Source of the DNA: Treponema sp.
Lineage (GTDB): Bacteria; Spirochaetota; Spirochaetia; Treponematales; Breznakiellaceae
Direction: 5' to 3'
Length of the DNA stretch: 41,032 bases
Assembly: GCA_031255645.1 (NCBI GenBank)
Contig: JAIRSC010000181.1
Coordinates: forward strand, 1 to 41,032
Positions 1 to 9,127 of the stretch are shown piece after piece. A program made the translations under genes and the position numbers. Below the pieces are notes generated by a model. The model saw only the letters and a program-made list of their open reading frames with translations. It ran no database searches and was not told where the DNA came from. Within the stretch, counting starts at the first letter, position 1, and every line of letters begins with the position of its first letter.

Positions 1-13
1 GGGGCGGCGTCAT
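1..13 (-). CDS. possible 5' end of V-type ATPase subunit D gene (truncated by window)
   Basis: Only four codons are visible, reading M-T-P-P from an ATG at 13 down to the window edge. Subunit D (central stalk) normally follows subunit B in bacterial and archaeal V-type ATPase operons, and the B gene ends 73 bases upstream. No convincing Shine-Dalgarno sequence is present, so the true start could lie outside the window. The call rests on gene order, not on sequence similarity. Confidence 0.25.
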
Positions 14-86
14 TTGCGCCTGCGAAGAACCCGCTCTTCTCAAGGGCGGCGACAGGGCGATACCGGTCTCGTATTTATGACTGCCG

Positions 87-1450
<1,364 letters not shown>

Positions 1451-1454
<4 letters not shown>

Positions 1455-3388
1455 AACAGTTCCTTGTTCCGGTAACTCCGCTCAAGAGCTTCCAGCGCGC
1501 CCGTCATGTCCCGCTCAAATTCGGAAAAGGCCCTGCTGTCATCGTTCTTTATCTCGCTTTTGAGCCGCGAAAGCCGTTCCCGCAGCGGCGCGGCCGCCTG
1601 CCCCGCTCCCGTATCCGCCGGGCTTTTTTCCGCGCCCTTCGCCGCGTCTTCCATTAACGCGCCTTCTGTTGGCGCGCCGTCCGTTGACACACCTTCTGTC
1701 GACGCCGGCGAAAAGTCCTCCGCCGTTTCTTCCCCGCCGGCCCGGGCCGTAAGCGCCATTATCCGGTAGAGCGGCGCGCCCAGTTTAATGCAGAGCCGCG
1801 CGCGCTCGTAAAAGTCCATCATGATTTCAAGAAGCCGTATCTGTTTGGAGGGAACGCAGTACATGTCTATTTCGTCAAAACTGTTCTGCTGAAGAAAACC
1901 GTTTTTGATTATTTCCGAAACAAGAAGGACAAGCCGCTCTCCGTCCGGCAGGGCGTCCGGCCCGATAAGCCTTACGATTTCGGCAAGGCGCTGTTCTTTC
2001 TTCAAAAGTTCAAGGGCTTTCTGCCGCACCACCGCCCAGGCGGGGCTGAGTTTTTCCCACCAGGCTTTTACTTCCCCGGCGTATTCCGAATAACTGTCGA
2101 TCCAGCTTATCGCCGGATAGTGCCTGGCGTTGGCAAGATCCCTGTCCAGCGCCCAGAAACAGCGGATAAAACGCTTGGTATGCTGGGTAACCGGCTCCGA
2201 AAAATCGCCGCCGGGCGGCGACACGGCCCCGATAATCGAAACGGAACCTTCCCTGCCGTTCAGCGTCGTTACCCTGCCGGCCCGCTCGTAGAATTCGGCA
2301 AGCCGCGTGGGAAGATACGCGGGAAAGCCTTCTTCGGCGGGCATTTCTTCCATGCGCCCGGAAAGTTCCCGCAGGGCTTCCGCCCAGCGGCTTGTCGAAT
2401 CCGCCATAATGGCTACGTGGAAACCCATGTCCCGGTAAAATTCGGCCAGGGTTACGCCGGTGTAAATGGAAATTTCCCGCGCGGCGACAGGCATGTTGGA
2501 AGTATTGGCGATGAGTATCGTTCGTTCCATAAGCGAACGGCCCGAACGCGGATCGGTAAGATGGGGAAATTCGCTGAGCACGTCCGTCATCTCGTTGCCC
2601 CGTTCTCCGCAGCCTATGTAAACGATTACATCGGCGTCGCACCATTTGGCGATGGCGTGCTGGGTCATGGTTTTGCCTGTCCCGAAGCCGCCCGGTATCG
2701 CGGCGGTTCCGCCCCTGGAAACGGGAAAGAAAACGTCGATAACCCGCTGGCCCGTTACAAGAGGCCTGTCCGGCGAAAGACGGCCGGCGCAGGGCCTGGG
2801 CGTCCGAACCGGCCACCACTGGGCCAGGGCTATTTTTTCTCCCGCGTCCGTTTCGGCGATGGTTTGCGAACAGCGGTACTCTCCCGCCGGGGCAAGCTTC
2901 CCGATCCGCCTTCCCTTAAGCATCGGCGGAACCATGATAGAACAGGTAACGCTTTCGGTTTCCTTTACCGTTCCCAGAACAAGTCCGGCCGGCGCTTCCG
3001 CCCCGTCCCCGGCAAGTTCCGGGTTTGGAACAAAGGCCCATTTTTTTTCGGGATCAAGGCCGTCCGTCCGTACGCCGGGAGTCATAAAGGCCCCGGTTTT
3101 TTCATACAGGATTTTCAGCGGCCGCTGAATACCGTCGTAAATCGTACCGATAAGGCCGGGGCCCAAAAAAACCGACAGGGGCCTTTCGGCGGATACGGCG
3201 GGAGCGCCGATCTCAAGCCCGGTATTGTCCTCGTATACCTGGATAACCGCCTCGTCCCCTTCCAGGCGCACGATTTCGCCAAGGATGCGTTTTTCGCCGA
3301 CCTCGACAACGTCGAAAAGGCCGGCCTTTCCCAGACCTTCCGCCCTTATAATCGGGCCGGAAATACGCTTAACCCTTCCCTCAGGCAT
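1451..3388 (-). CDS. atpA: V-type ATP synthase/ATPase catalytic subunit A
   Basis: 645 aa. Catalytic V1 subunit that hydrolyses or makes ATP. A P-loop GGFGTGKT lies at about residues 233-240 and the GERGNEM block at 261-267; the non-homologous region typical of A subunits lies between about 110 and 200. The start chosen is the ATG before [12 protein letters not shown], the usual A-subunit N-terminus; the frame is open further upstream, but that stretch belongs to the subunit E gene, whose end this gene overlaps by 8 bases. The protein is about 50 residues longer than the usual roughly 590 aa because of an acidic Thr/Glu/Gly/Ala-rich insert near residues 549-598, before the last helices. Confidence 0.97.
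1659..1703 (-). repeat. three degenerate 15-bp tandem units inside atpA
   Basis: Three adjacent 15-bp units (plus strand: gcgccttctgttggc, gcgccgtccgttgac, acaccttctgtcgac) encode pentapeptide-like repeats [15 protein letters not shown] in the C-terminal linker of subunit A. The 15-bp period preserves the reading frame, which suggests expansion by slippage. It accounts for part of the extra length of this subunit. Confidence 0.75.
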
Positions 3389-4022
3389 CGCCGGCCTCCC
3401 CGCCGCGCGGTTCTTCGGCGTCGTTCCCCAGCAGGGCTTCGGCAAGCTCGGCGCGGCTGTCCGAAAGCAGGGCGGCCGCGGCGGCGTCCACGGAAGAAGT
3501 AATCCGCAGATCGGGAAAATCCAGCGCCGCCGCCGGCATCGCGCCGGCCACGGTATACAGCGGATCCTCCTTAAGCGAAACCCGGCGGGGATCCAGGAAT
3601 TTTTCGACAAGCGCCCCGGCTTCGTCCGGCGACAGGCCCCGGTAACGGAAGACGCAGGGACCTTCGGCTTTACAGGCGGCGAGCCGGACGGAAAGTTCCC
3701 GTTCCAGAACGGAAAGGATTTTTCCCCGATCCAGGGAACGGAGAAAATCGTCCATCGCGCCGGAAAGAAAACGTTCGATTTTTTCGGAACGGATTCTCCG
3801 CTCGTCCAGAGGCAGCCGGGCCATAATTTCCCGCCGTTCCCGTTCTTCCCTCAAACGGTAAGCGTCCCCGGCTTCGGCCAGGGCTTTGTCGAGTTTCCCG
3901 TCCCAGGCCGCCTGTGAAGCCGCCTCGGTTTCGCCGGCCGTTTTGAGTATTTTATGGGCTTTTTTCCGGGCGTCTTCAAGGATCTCCCTGTCAAGCGCCT
4001 CTGTCGATTGTAACTCTTCCAT
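3381..4022 (-). CDS. atpE: V-type ATPase subunit E (peripheral stalk)
   Basis: 213 aa, close to the usual length of subunit E. The N-terminal 80 residues are charged and helical ([20 protein letters not shown], then [22 protein letters not shown]), as in the stator coiled coil paired with subunit G/H. The C-terminal part has the compact alpha/beta pattern of E ([19 protein letters not shown], then [30 protein letters not shown]). Sequence similarity by eye is modest. Position between F and A in the operon makes the assignment strong. The SD upstream of the ATG is weak, so expression may rely on coupling with the upstream gene. Confidence 0.88.
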   Translation of the reverse strand: MEELQSTEALDREILEDARKKAHKILKTAGETEAASQAAWDGKLDKALAEAGDAYRLREERERREIMARLPLDERRIRSEKIERFLSGAMDDFLRSLDRGKILSVLERELSVRLAACKAEGPCVFRYRGLSPDEAGALVEKFLDPRRVSLKEDPLYTVAGAMPAAALDFPDLRITSSVDAAAAALLSDSRAELAEALLGNDAEEPRGGEAGDA

Positions 4023-4045
4023 AAAACTTTTTCAAAAAACCCTTT

Positions 4046-4399
4046 TCAAACGTGAATCCCGATGGCTTCCCGAATCGAATCCACAAGGGTTTTCCGTCCG
4101 GGCAGCCGTCCGGAAAGGCCGGGAATTTCCACGACAAGCGGATACCGGCCCCGAAGCTGCCATTCGGTAAGAACCCCGCCGAGCCAGTCGGCGACTTCCT
4201 CGGTAACGATAAGCACCCGGCAGCCTTCCGAACCGAAACCCGCGTCCGGCAGCGCCGCGCCGGCGGTTTCGTTCCAGTTTTCGGTCAGCTTCCTGAAAGC
4301 GCCAACGGCTTCGTCGGGACCGGAAACCCGCGCGCCCTGGACGCCGGCAAAACGAAACGCGGTAACCAGTTCGCCGTCGCCCAAAAAAAAGTAATCCAT
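4046..4399 (-). CDS. atpF: V-type ATPase subunit F
   Basis: 117 aa, a small Rossmann-like subunit that joins the central stalk. Visible family features are the N-terminal MDYFFLGDGELVTAFRFAGV, the central strand RVLIVTEEVADWL, the segment PLVVEIPG and a C-terminal helix ending VDSIREAIGIHV, which matches the usual ending of F subunits that contacts D. It lies between K and E with short gaps. No SD is evident before its ATG. Confidence 0.93.
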   Translation of the reverse strand: MDYFFLGDGELVTAFRFAGVQGARVSGPDEAVGAFRKLTENWNETAGAALPDAGFGSEGCRVLIVTEEVADWLGGVLTEWQLRGRYPLVVEIPGLSGRLPGRKTLVDSIREAIGIHV

Positions 4400-4409
4400 C
4401 GGGACAAGG

Positions 4410-4712
4410 TTACAATATCATGATAAGCAGGGCCACCAGAAAGCCCCAAAGACAGATGCCTTCGGCAAGGCCCGCGTAGGGCAGGGCTTTGCCGGAAAGC
4501 TCCGGATTTTCACTCATTGCCCCCATCGCCGCGGAACCTATCTGGCCGACGGCGATGCCCCCGGCGATACAGGAAATACCGACCGCGAGCGCCGCGGCAA
4601 AGTATTTCCAGACAGCCTGGTTCTGCGCGGGAGCGGAGGCTTCCGCTTCCTGGCAAAAAAGCGGAAGCGCGAAGACCGCCGCCAAAATCAGCAACAAAAC
4701 GCCTCGTTTCAT
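4410..4712 (-). CDS. atpK: V-type ATPase subunit K (membrane ring proteolipid)
   Basis: 100 aa from the ATG preceding KRGVLLLIL; the longer open frame upstream overlaps subunit I and lacks the family start. Residues 1-25 look like a cleavable signal peptide ending near FCQEAEA. They are followed by one hairpin of two membrane helices. Helix 1 contains AVGQIGSAAMGAMSENPE. Helix 2 contains GLAEGICLWG, whose glutamate is the ion-carrying carboxylate. The protein is a single-hairpin c-type subunit rather than the duplicated four-helix form. The usual Ser/Thr after the glutamate seen in several sodium-binding F-type rings is a glycine here. Confidence 0.93.
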   Translation of the reverse strand: MKRGVLLLILAAVFALPLFCQEAEASAPAQNQAVWKYFAAALAVGISCIAGGIAVGQIGSAAMGAMSENPELSGKALPYAGLAEGICLWGFLVALLIMIL

Positions 4713-4719
4713 AAAACCC

Positions 4720-6762
4720 TCACTTCCTGAACCGGAACGGCTTGAATTCCACGCCGGTTTCGGTAAAAAATTTGCTGAAAAATTCATAGTATTGAAGCCG
4801 TACCACCTGTATGGCCACTATCATTCCCTCAAGAAGGATGATAACAACATTTCCAAAAATTATAATCACCAGGGAAAACGCCCCGGCGGCTGTTCCCCGC
4901 ACCATTTCCGAAAGGCTAAAGACGATAAACGAAAGCACCGCGTGGGAAAGGGCAAAGGCCCCGACCCTCAGAAAGCTTACCGTATTTGAAATATACGTGG
5001 AAGCGGATTCAAGAATCTCCACAAAGCCTTCCATAATAAAGACAAGAAGGCCGCTTTCAAGCGCCGGGCGCTGTCCCGAAACGACGCGCCACAAAAGCGG
5101 CCCGAAAAAGATAAGGCCGGCGGGAACCAAAAGGCCGACGTAATCGAAGCGGGAAAAGGCCCCGCCGGAAAGTATCCGCACGGCGAGAAACAGCGCGTAC
5201 CAGAACAGGAGCAGCCCCGCGAGGCCGGTTTTGGCAAAAAACGCCTTTTCGTATTTTTTAAGCGAATACTGGTTGATAATGTTGACGACAAGCCCCGCCG
5301 AGTTAAGCAGCGCCCCGACGGCGATTGTAAAACCGAAAAAGTAAAACAGTTTTTCGATATTGCCCTTTTCCGGCATAAGGGTAAGGATACGTTCCGGCGC
5401 TTCTCCGGGAATATTGAAAAGCCGCATCGCGAAGCCGGAAACAAGCCTTGTGGGATACGTGAAAAGGCCTTCCATCGTAAAAAATTCCCCGTTCAAAAGC
5501 CCCATGACTATCGACGAGATCCCTACCGCCTTGAGCGGCCCGGCGAATTTTTTAAACGACCGGAAAAACGCCGAATTCCCGTTTCCCACGGCAAAGCCGA
5601 GGAGCAGCAGCACCAGGCCCTGGCCCGCGTCGCCGAACATGATCCCGAAAAGCACGGTAAAAAAGAACGCCACAAGCGGGGTCGGATCGACGGTTCCGTA
5701 AAGCGGCGCGCCGTAGGAAAACACCACCGGCTCAAAGCCCCTTACACACGCGCCGTGCTTGAGGGACACGGGAACTTTTTCCCGTCCCTCCCGTACTTCC
5801 TCGATTTCTTCGGGATTGTAGGCCCGTATCGCCGTTCTGCCTTCGGTACGGCTTTCCAGTTCTTCGGCAAGGGCCGAAACCTCGTCGGCGGGAACCCATC
5901 CGCTTATCACATATACGTTTTTTGTCCCCCGCAGACGCCCCTTTAGGTCTTCCACTTCGCCGGCAATGACAAAGGCCGCGTAAAGGCGGCGCAATGAGGA
6001 AGCGTAGTCGTTCCTGAACCGGTCTTTTGTGGCGGCGATTTTTTCAAGTTCCGCGTCCACGTTTTTCAGCCGCCCGGCAAGGCTTTCCAGAAGATCCGCC
6101 GGAACGCCCCTGTAGCCTTCCGGCACGGCAATCGGGGCAAACGCCGCCTTTTTCAGCGCCGAGTCCAGGGCGAAGCGGCCTTTTCGGGAAGCGGCGGCGA
6201 GAAACCTGCCGGAATCGTCGAGCGGAACGATTACCGCCCTGTCGGCAAGGTTTTCCGCGAGTTCTTCCCGCCGCCGGGGATCGAGCCGCCCGACCCGGAG
6301 CGTAAGGTAAGAAAGCTGATCAAGATCGGAAAACGGGGCGTTGAGCCGGGAAAACGCCTTTGCCTCGGTAAGCGTTTCCTCAAGCTTTTTCTTTTCCTGA
6401 ATCCGGGCGCTTTCCCCGGAACGCAGTTCCAGAATATCGCGGCAGACGCTGTCGGTAAGGCGTTCTTCTTCCTCGCCGGGAAGCTTTTCGTCCTCGCCGG
6501 ATTCGCCCGGCCCGGCGGAAAGTTCCAGGCCGATGTAAAGCGCCGCCTGGACGATACGGTCAAGCGTTTGGCGTATGTGGGACGAAGCGGCGCTTGTGTC
6601 CGCCGAAACCCCGGCCGCCAGGGCCACTCCCGGGGCCATTCCGGCGCTTTCGCCGCCGGAAAAGTGCATAATCCCGCGCCGGCCCAGGTACTCTATTACG
6701 CCGTCAACGTCCCTGGCAAGGACGGTCATCTCTATCTGTTTCATTTTCCGGGGACGTATCAT
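4720..6762 (-). CDS. atpI: V-type ATPase subunit I (membrane a-type subunit)
   Basis: 680 aa, slightly longer than common I subunits. The N-terminal cytoplasmic half (to about residue 350) is charged and coiled-coil rich, beginning MKQIEMTVLARDVDGVIEYLGRRG, a typical I-subunit opening. The C-terminal half has multiple membrane segments from about residue 357 (TPLVAFFFTVLFGIMFGDAG onward) and the conserved ending region RVGAFALSHAVLSFIVF, which forms the ion half-channels against the K ring. The ATG at 6762 overlaps the TGA of the subunit C gene by four bases; the open frame extends further upstream only through that gene. Confidence 0.95.
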   Translation of the reverse strand: MIRPRKMKQIEMTVLARDVDGVIEYLGRRGIMHFSGGESAGMAPGVALAAGVSADTSAASSHIRQTLDRIVQAALYIGLELSAGPGESGEDEKLPGEEEERLTDSVCRDILELRSGESARIQEKKKLEETLTEAKAFSRLNAPFSDLDQLSYLTLRVGRLDPRRREELAENLADRAVIVPLDDSGRFLAAASRKGRFALDSALKKAAFAPIAVPEGYRGVPADLLESLAGRLKNVDAELEKIAATKDRFRNDYASSLRRLYAAFVIAGEVEDLKGRLRGTKNVYVISGWVPADEVSALAEELESRTEGRTAIRAYNPEEIEEVREGREKVPVSLKHGACVRGFEPVVFSYGAPLYGTVDPTPLVAFFFTVLFGIMFGDAGQGLVLLLLGFAVGNGNSAFFRSFKKFAGPLKAVGISSIVMGLLNGEFFTMEGLFTYPTRLVSGFAMRLFNIPGEAPERILTLMPEKGNIEKLFYFFGFTIAVGALLNSAGLVVNIINQYSLKKYEKAFFAKTGLAGLLLFWYALFLAVRILSGGAFSRFDYVGLLVPAGLIFFGPLLWRVVSGQRPALESGLLVFIMEGFVEILESASTYISNTVSFLRVGAFALSHAVLSFIVFSLSEMVRGTAAGAFSLVIIIFGNVVIILLEGMIVAIQVVRLQYYEFFSKFFTETGVEFKPFRFRK

Positions 6763-7754
6763 GAATTTATCTCCAGAAGATCGAAAAACTCGCGGCCTGA
6801 CATGCCGATTCCCAGGCCTTCCGCGCCGGAGGTCAACAGGTCTTCCTCGAATTGCTTGAGTTTGATGAAGCAGAATACCGTATCCAGCGACAGCGGCCGG
6901 CGGCGGAAATTCCGCAGCGCGAGGGCGTAGAGCCGTTCCGCCGCGGCGTTCTGGAAGCTCCGGGGATCCGCCCGCCATATTCCGCCCGTTTCCCCGTTGA
7001 GGCAGCCTTCCAGCTTCCAGCCTTCCCATTCGCGGCGGCTGTCCAGGGGAAAGTCGAGCGCGGCAACGGCGTCTTTTAGCAGTTCGTCATGGCCGGGAAT
7101 ATCGACAAGGCGCTTTTTTACCTCACCGGCGTCCATTTCGTAATAAACACGGAGCCTGAGCGCCCACGAAGCGTTCCGCAGGGTAATTTCTTCCCGTATG
7201 ATCCGTTCCGCCGCCCGCCGGTCGTTCTTTTTCAGCTTAAACAGGGCGTTCCAGAGCAGCCGGTAATACTGTTTGTCGAGCGCCGTTTCGACGGCGGCGA
7301 TTCCGGCGGTCTTGTCCCGGTTTTTGTATACTTCTTCAAAGTCCGTTCCGCGGATCATCGCCTCGATATCCGGCCATTTGTCAAAACGCGCCGTGGCGAA
7401 ACGGCCAAGATCGGCAAAGGCCGGTTTTTCCGTTTCGTTTCCGCCGGCCAGGGCCGTCTTGATATCCGCGTATTCGTAGTTTCTGACAAGAAGGACAAGA
7501 AATTCCGGGGGATTACTAAAACAGTTTACGATGGACAGCACGGCGTTTACCGAACGCCTGAACAGCCGCCGCTCAAGATCCGGCAGCAGTTCCCGTTCGG
7601 GAAGTTCCCGCGCCGCGCCCGAAAACACAAGCCTGTCAAGTTCCGAAAGCCGGCTCAGGGGCTTCAGGGCGGCTATACGCCGGCCGACAAAGGATTTCCC
7701 GATAATCCCGCAGGCCTTGGCGTATACATACGCCCTTTCCCCCGAATGAAACAC
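6759..7754 (-). CDS. atpC: V-type ATPase subunit C (AC39/NtpC type)
   Basis: 331 aa, the expected size for the socket subunit that joins the central stalk to the membrane ring. It is helical throughout, with family-like segments YVYAKACGIIGKSFVGRRI at the start, VRNYEYADIKTALAG near residue 90, and the C-terminal FCFIKLKQFEEDLLTSGAEG, which corresponds to the usual YF-x-KK-E-x-x-NLR-like ending. The start codon is GTG at 7754, preceded by GGGGA with suitable spacing, and it shares its first base with the TAG stop of the preceding gene. Confidence 0.93.
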   Translation of the reverse strand: MFHSGERAYVYAKACGIIGKSFVGRRIAALKPLSRLSELDRLVFSGAARELPERELLPDLERRLFRRSVNAVLSIVNCFSNPPEFLVLLVRNYEYADIKTALAGGNETEKPAFADLGRFATARFDKWPDIEAMIRGTDFEEVYKNRDKTAGIAAVETALDKQYYRLLWNALFKLKKNDRRAAERIIREEITLRNASWALRLRVYYEMDAGEVKKRLVDIPGHDELLKDAVAALDFPLDSRREWEGWKLEGCLNGETGGIWRADPRSFQNAAAERLYALALRNFRRRPLSLDTVFCFIKLKQFEEDLLTSGAEGLGIGMSGREFFDLLEINS

Positions 7755-8122
7755 TATCTTTCCCCAAAGAGCAGTTTTTCCGCAAGACGGAAAAAATCGT
7801 CAACATGAAGGGGCGTCGCGTCGAGGTTTTTCCGGTACAGATCGAGTTTCGCCCGGTATTCCGTTTCCGCGGCGGCGGTTTTCCGCCCGTATTCCGCCTC
7901 CAGAGCTTCCATACGCAGGCGGTACGCTTCCTCGTAGCGCTCCCTGTTCCGCTCTTCCGCCGTCTTTATCCGCCTGTCCGCTTCGGCCTGGGCGTCGTCT
8001 ACCAGGGCGGCGGCGCGGGCTTCAATTTCAAGCAAATGCCGCAGCACATCCCCGGAATCCCGGGCCTCGTTTGCGCCGAAATTCAGAATTTCCGCCCCGC
8101 CGGAATACGCGCTGTTATTCAT
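7754..8122 (-). CDS. V-type ATPase subunit G/H-like peripheral stalk protein
   Basis: 122 aa. Residues about 25-95 form one long charged helix (LLEIEARAAALVDDAQAEADRRIKTAEERNRERYEEAYRLR and on) of the kind that pairs with subunit E in the stator. It is the first V-ATPase gene after ptsN, the position of subunit H in archaeal operons. Sequence alone shows only a coiled coil, so the name depends on context. It ends with FFRLAEKLLFGER and its stop overlaps the GTG of subunit C by one base. Confidence 0.75.
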   Translation of the reverse strand: MNNSAYSGGAEILNFGANEARDSGDVLRHLLEIEARAAALVDDAQAEADRRIKTAEERNRERYEEAYRLRMEALEAEYGRKTAAAETEYRAKLDLYRKNLDATPLHVDDFFRLAEKLLFGER

Positions 8123-8139
8123 GGTTAATCCATTTTTGC

Positions 8140-8613
8140 CTAATCCAAAGCCGTCAGTATGCTTTCGTATTTCCTGATAATGGCGCAGGCCTGGGAAGGA
8201 TCGTTCTGCGCGGCCAAATCGGTAAAAAACTGGGGGTTTTCAAGGAGTTCCGCAAGGCGTTTGAGGATACGGAGGTGTTTTTCCGTATTCGACTGGGGGC
8301 CGATGACCATAAAAAGCAGATACACCGGCTCGCCGTCCAGCGCGTCGTAGTCTATCCCCCGTTTGGAAATTCCCAGCATGCCGCAAACCCGGTCTACCGC
8401 GTCGGTTTTACCGTGGGGAACGGCGATTCCCTTCTGTATGCCCGTGGACATCTTCCGTTCCCGTTCCCGGACGGCCTCAAGAATATCTTCCCTGACGTTT
8501 AAATGCGAAGCGTGGCAGAACGCGTCGGCCAGCTCCTCAAAAACCTCGTCCTTGTCTTCCGCCTCAAGGCCTATTTTGATAAATTCAGGCGGAAACAACT
8601 CGCCCAGAAGCAT
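8140..8613 (-). CDS. ptsN: PTS fructose/nitrogen-type EIIA protein (PtsN-like)
   Basis: 157 aa, a single EIIA domain of the fructose/mannitol/Ntr class. The phosphorylatable histidine is His67 in GIAVPHGKT, and the family segment EREKMSTGI-like (ERERKMSTGIQKGIAVPHG) is intact. No transport domains are attached, and no EIIB or EIIC gene is nearby, so a regulatory rather than sugar-uptake role is likely. It sits 8 bases after secG and 17 bases before the first V-ATPase gene, so it is probably cotranscribed with both. Confidence 0.92.
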   Translation of the reverse strand: MLLGELFPPEFIKIGLEAEDKDEVFEELADAFCHASHLNVREDILEAVRERERKMSTGIQKGIAVPHGKTDAVDRVCGMLGISKRGIDYDALDGEPVYLLFMVIGPQSNTEKHLRILKRLAELLENPQFFTDLAAQNDPSQACAIIRKYESILTALD

Positions 8614-8621
8614 AAAAACTC

Positions 8622-8993
8622 CTATTCTTCTATTATAGAAGGGGCCGGATTCTCCAAAACCGGGCCCTGGACATCCGCGTCGCCGCCTTCCAGGAACCAG
8701 CTTTCGTCTTCCTGTCCTTCCGCCTGTCTGCGGGCTTCGGCCTCGATCCCCGCCGCCCTGGGCGCGCGGTTCATCAGGGCAAGCCCCAGGCAGAGTACCA
8801 GGAACGCGGTTCCCAAAATCGACGTGGCCCTGGTCAGTATGTTTCCGGACCGTGAGCCGAAGGCCGAGGCGCTGCCGCCGGCGAAAATACCGCCCAGGCT
8901 GTCGCCTTCCTCATTCTGTATTAAAACCAGCAGGACAAGCAGGATCGCGATAATAACAAAAACCACCAGGAGAACAATCTCAAGAATTCCCAT
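8622..8993 (-). CDS. secG: preprotein translocase subunit SecG
   Basis: 123 aa. Two membrane helices (about residues 4-26 and 54-75) flank the SecG signature loop NEEGDSLGGIFAGGSASAFGSRSGNILTRAT. SecG assists SecYE-SecA protein export in the inner membrane. The C-terminal 45 residues form an acidic tail (EAEARRQAEGQEDESWFLEGG and on) that makes it longer than many SecG proteins. An SD (GAGG) lies 5 bases before the ATG and a promoter lies about 75 bases upstream. It is the first gene of the minus-strand unit leading into ptsN and the V-ATPase. Confidence 0.96.
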   Translation of the reverse strand: MGILEIVLLVVFVIIAILLVLLVLIQNEEGDSLGGIFAGGSASAFGSRSGNILTRATSILGTAFLVLCLGLALMNRAPRAAGIEAEARRQAEGQEDESWFLEGGDADVQGPVLENPAPSIIEE

Positions 8994-9067
8994 GACTACC
9001 TCAAAAACCGCAAAAAGATTGGCGCTTCCAAAACGCCGCCGGTTTTGTAAAAAGCTCCGATGTTTTT

Positions 9068-9096
9068 ATAATACCAAATGAAAAAAAGTTGTTCAA
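9068..9096 (-). promoter_or_regulatory. sigma70-type promoter of secG-ptsN-V-ATPase unit
   Basis: Reading the minus strand, TTGAAC (9091-9096) is followed after 17 bases by TATTAT (9068-9073). The predicted start site is near 9061, giving a leader of about 70 bases before secG. No other promoter as good was seen between secG and the window start, so the whole block could be one transcript. Confidence 0.7.
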
Positions 9097-9106
9097 GGGC
9101 GAATAG

Positions 9107-9127
9107 GCCCTTACCAAAGCCGCGGCC
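9107..9127. repeat. direct repeat copy 1 (partner at 9970-9990)
   Basis: The 21-base sequence gcccttaccaaagccgcggcc matches 9970-9990 at 20 of 21 positions, in the same orientation. This copy covers the stop codon and last codons (R-L-W) of the nuclease-like gene. The two copies bracket that gene together with its promoter and both upstream palindromes. Confidence 0.7.

Noticed and set aside
2120-3502. 460-codon plus-strand open frame opposite subunit A
   Set aside because: Antisense of a clear catalytic V-ATPase gene; composition is Arg/Pro/Gly-rich as expected for a shadow.
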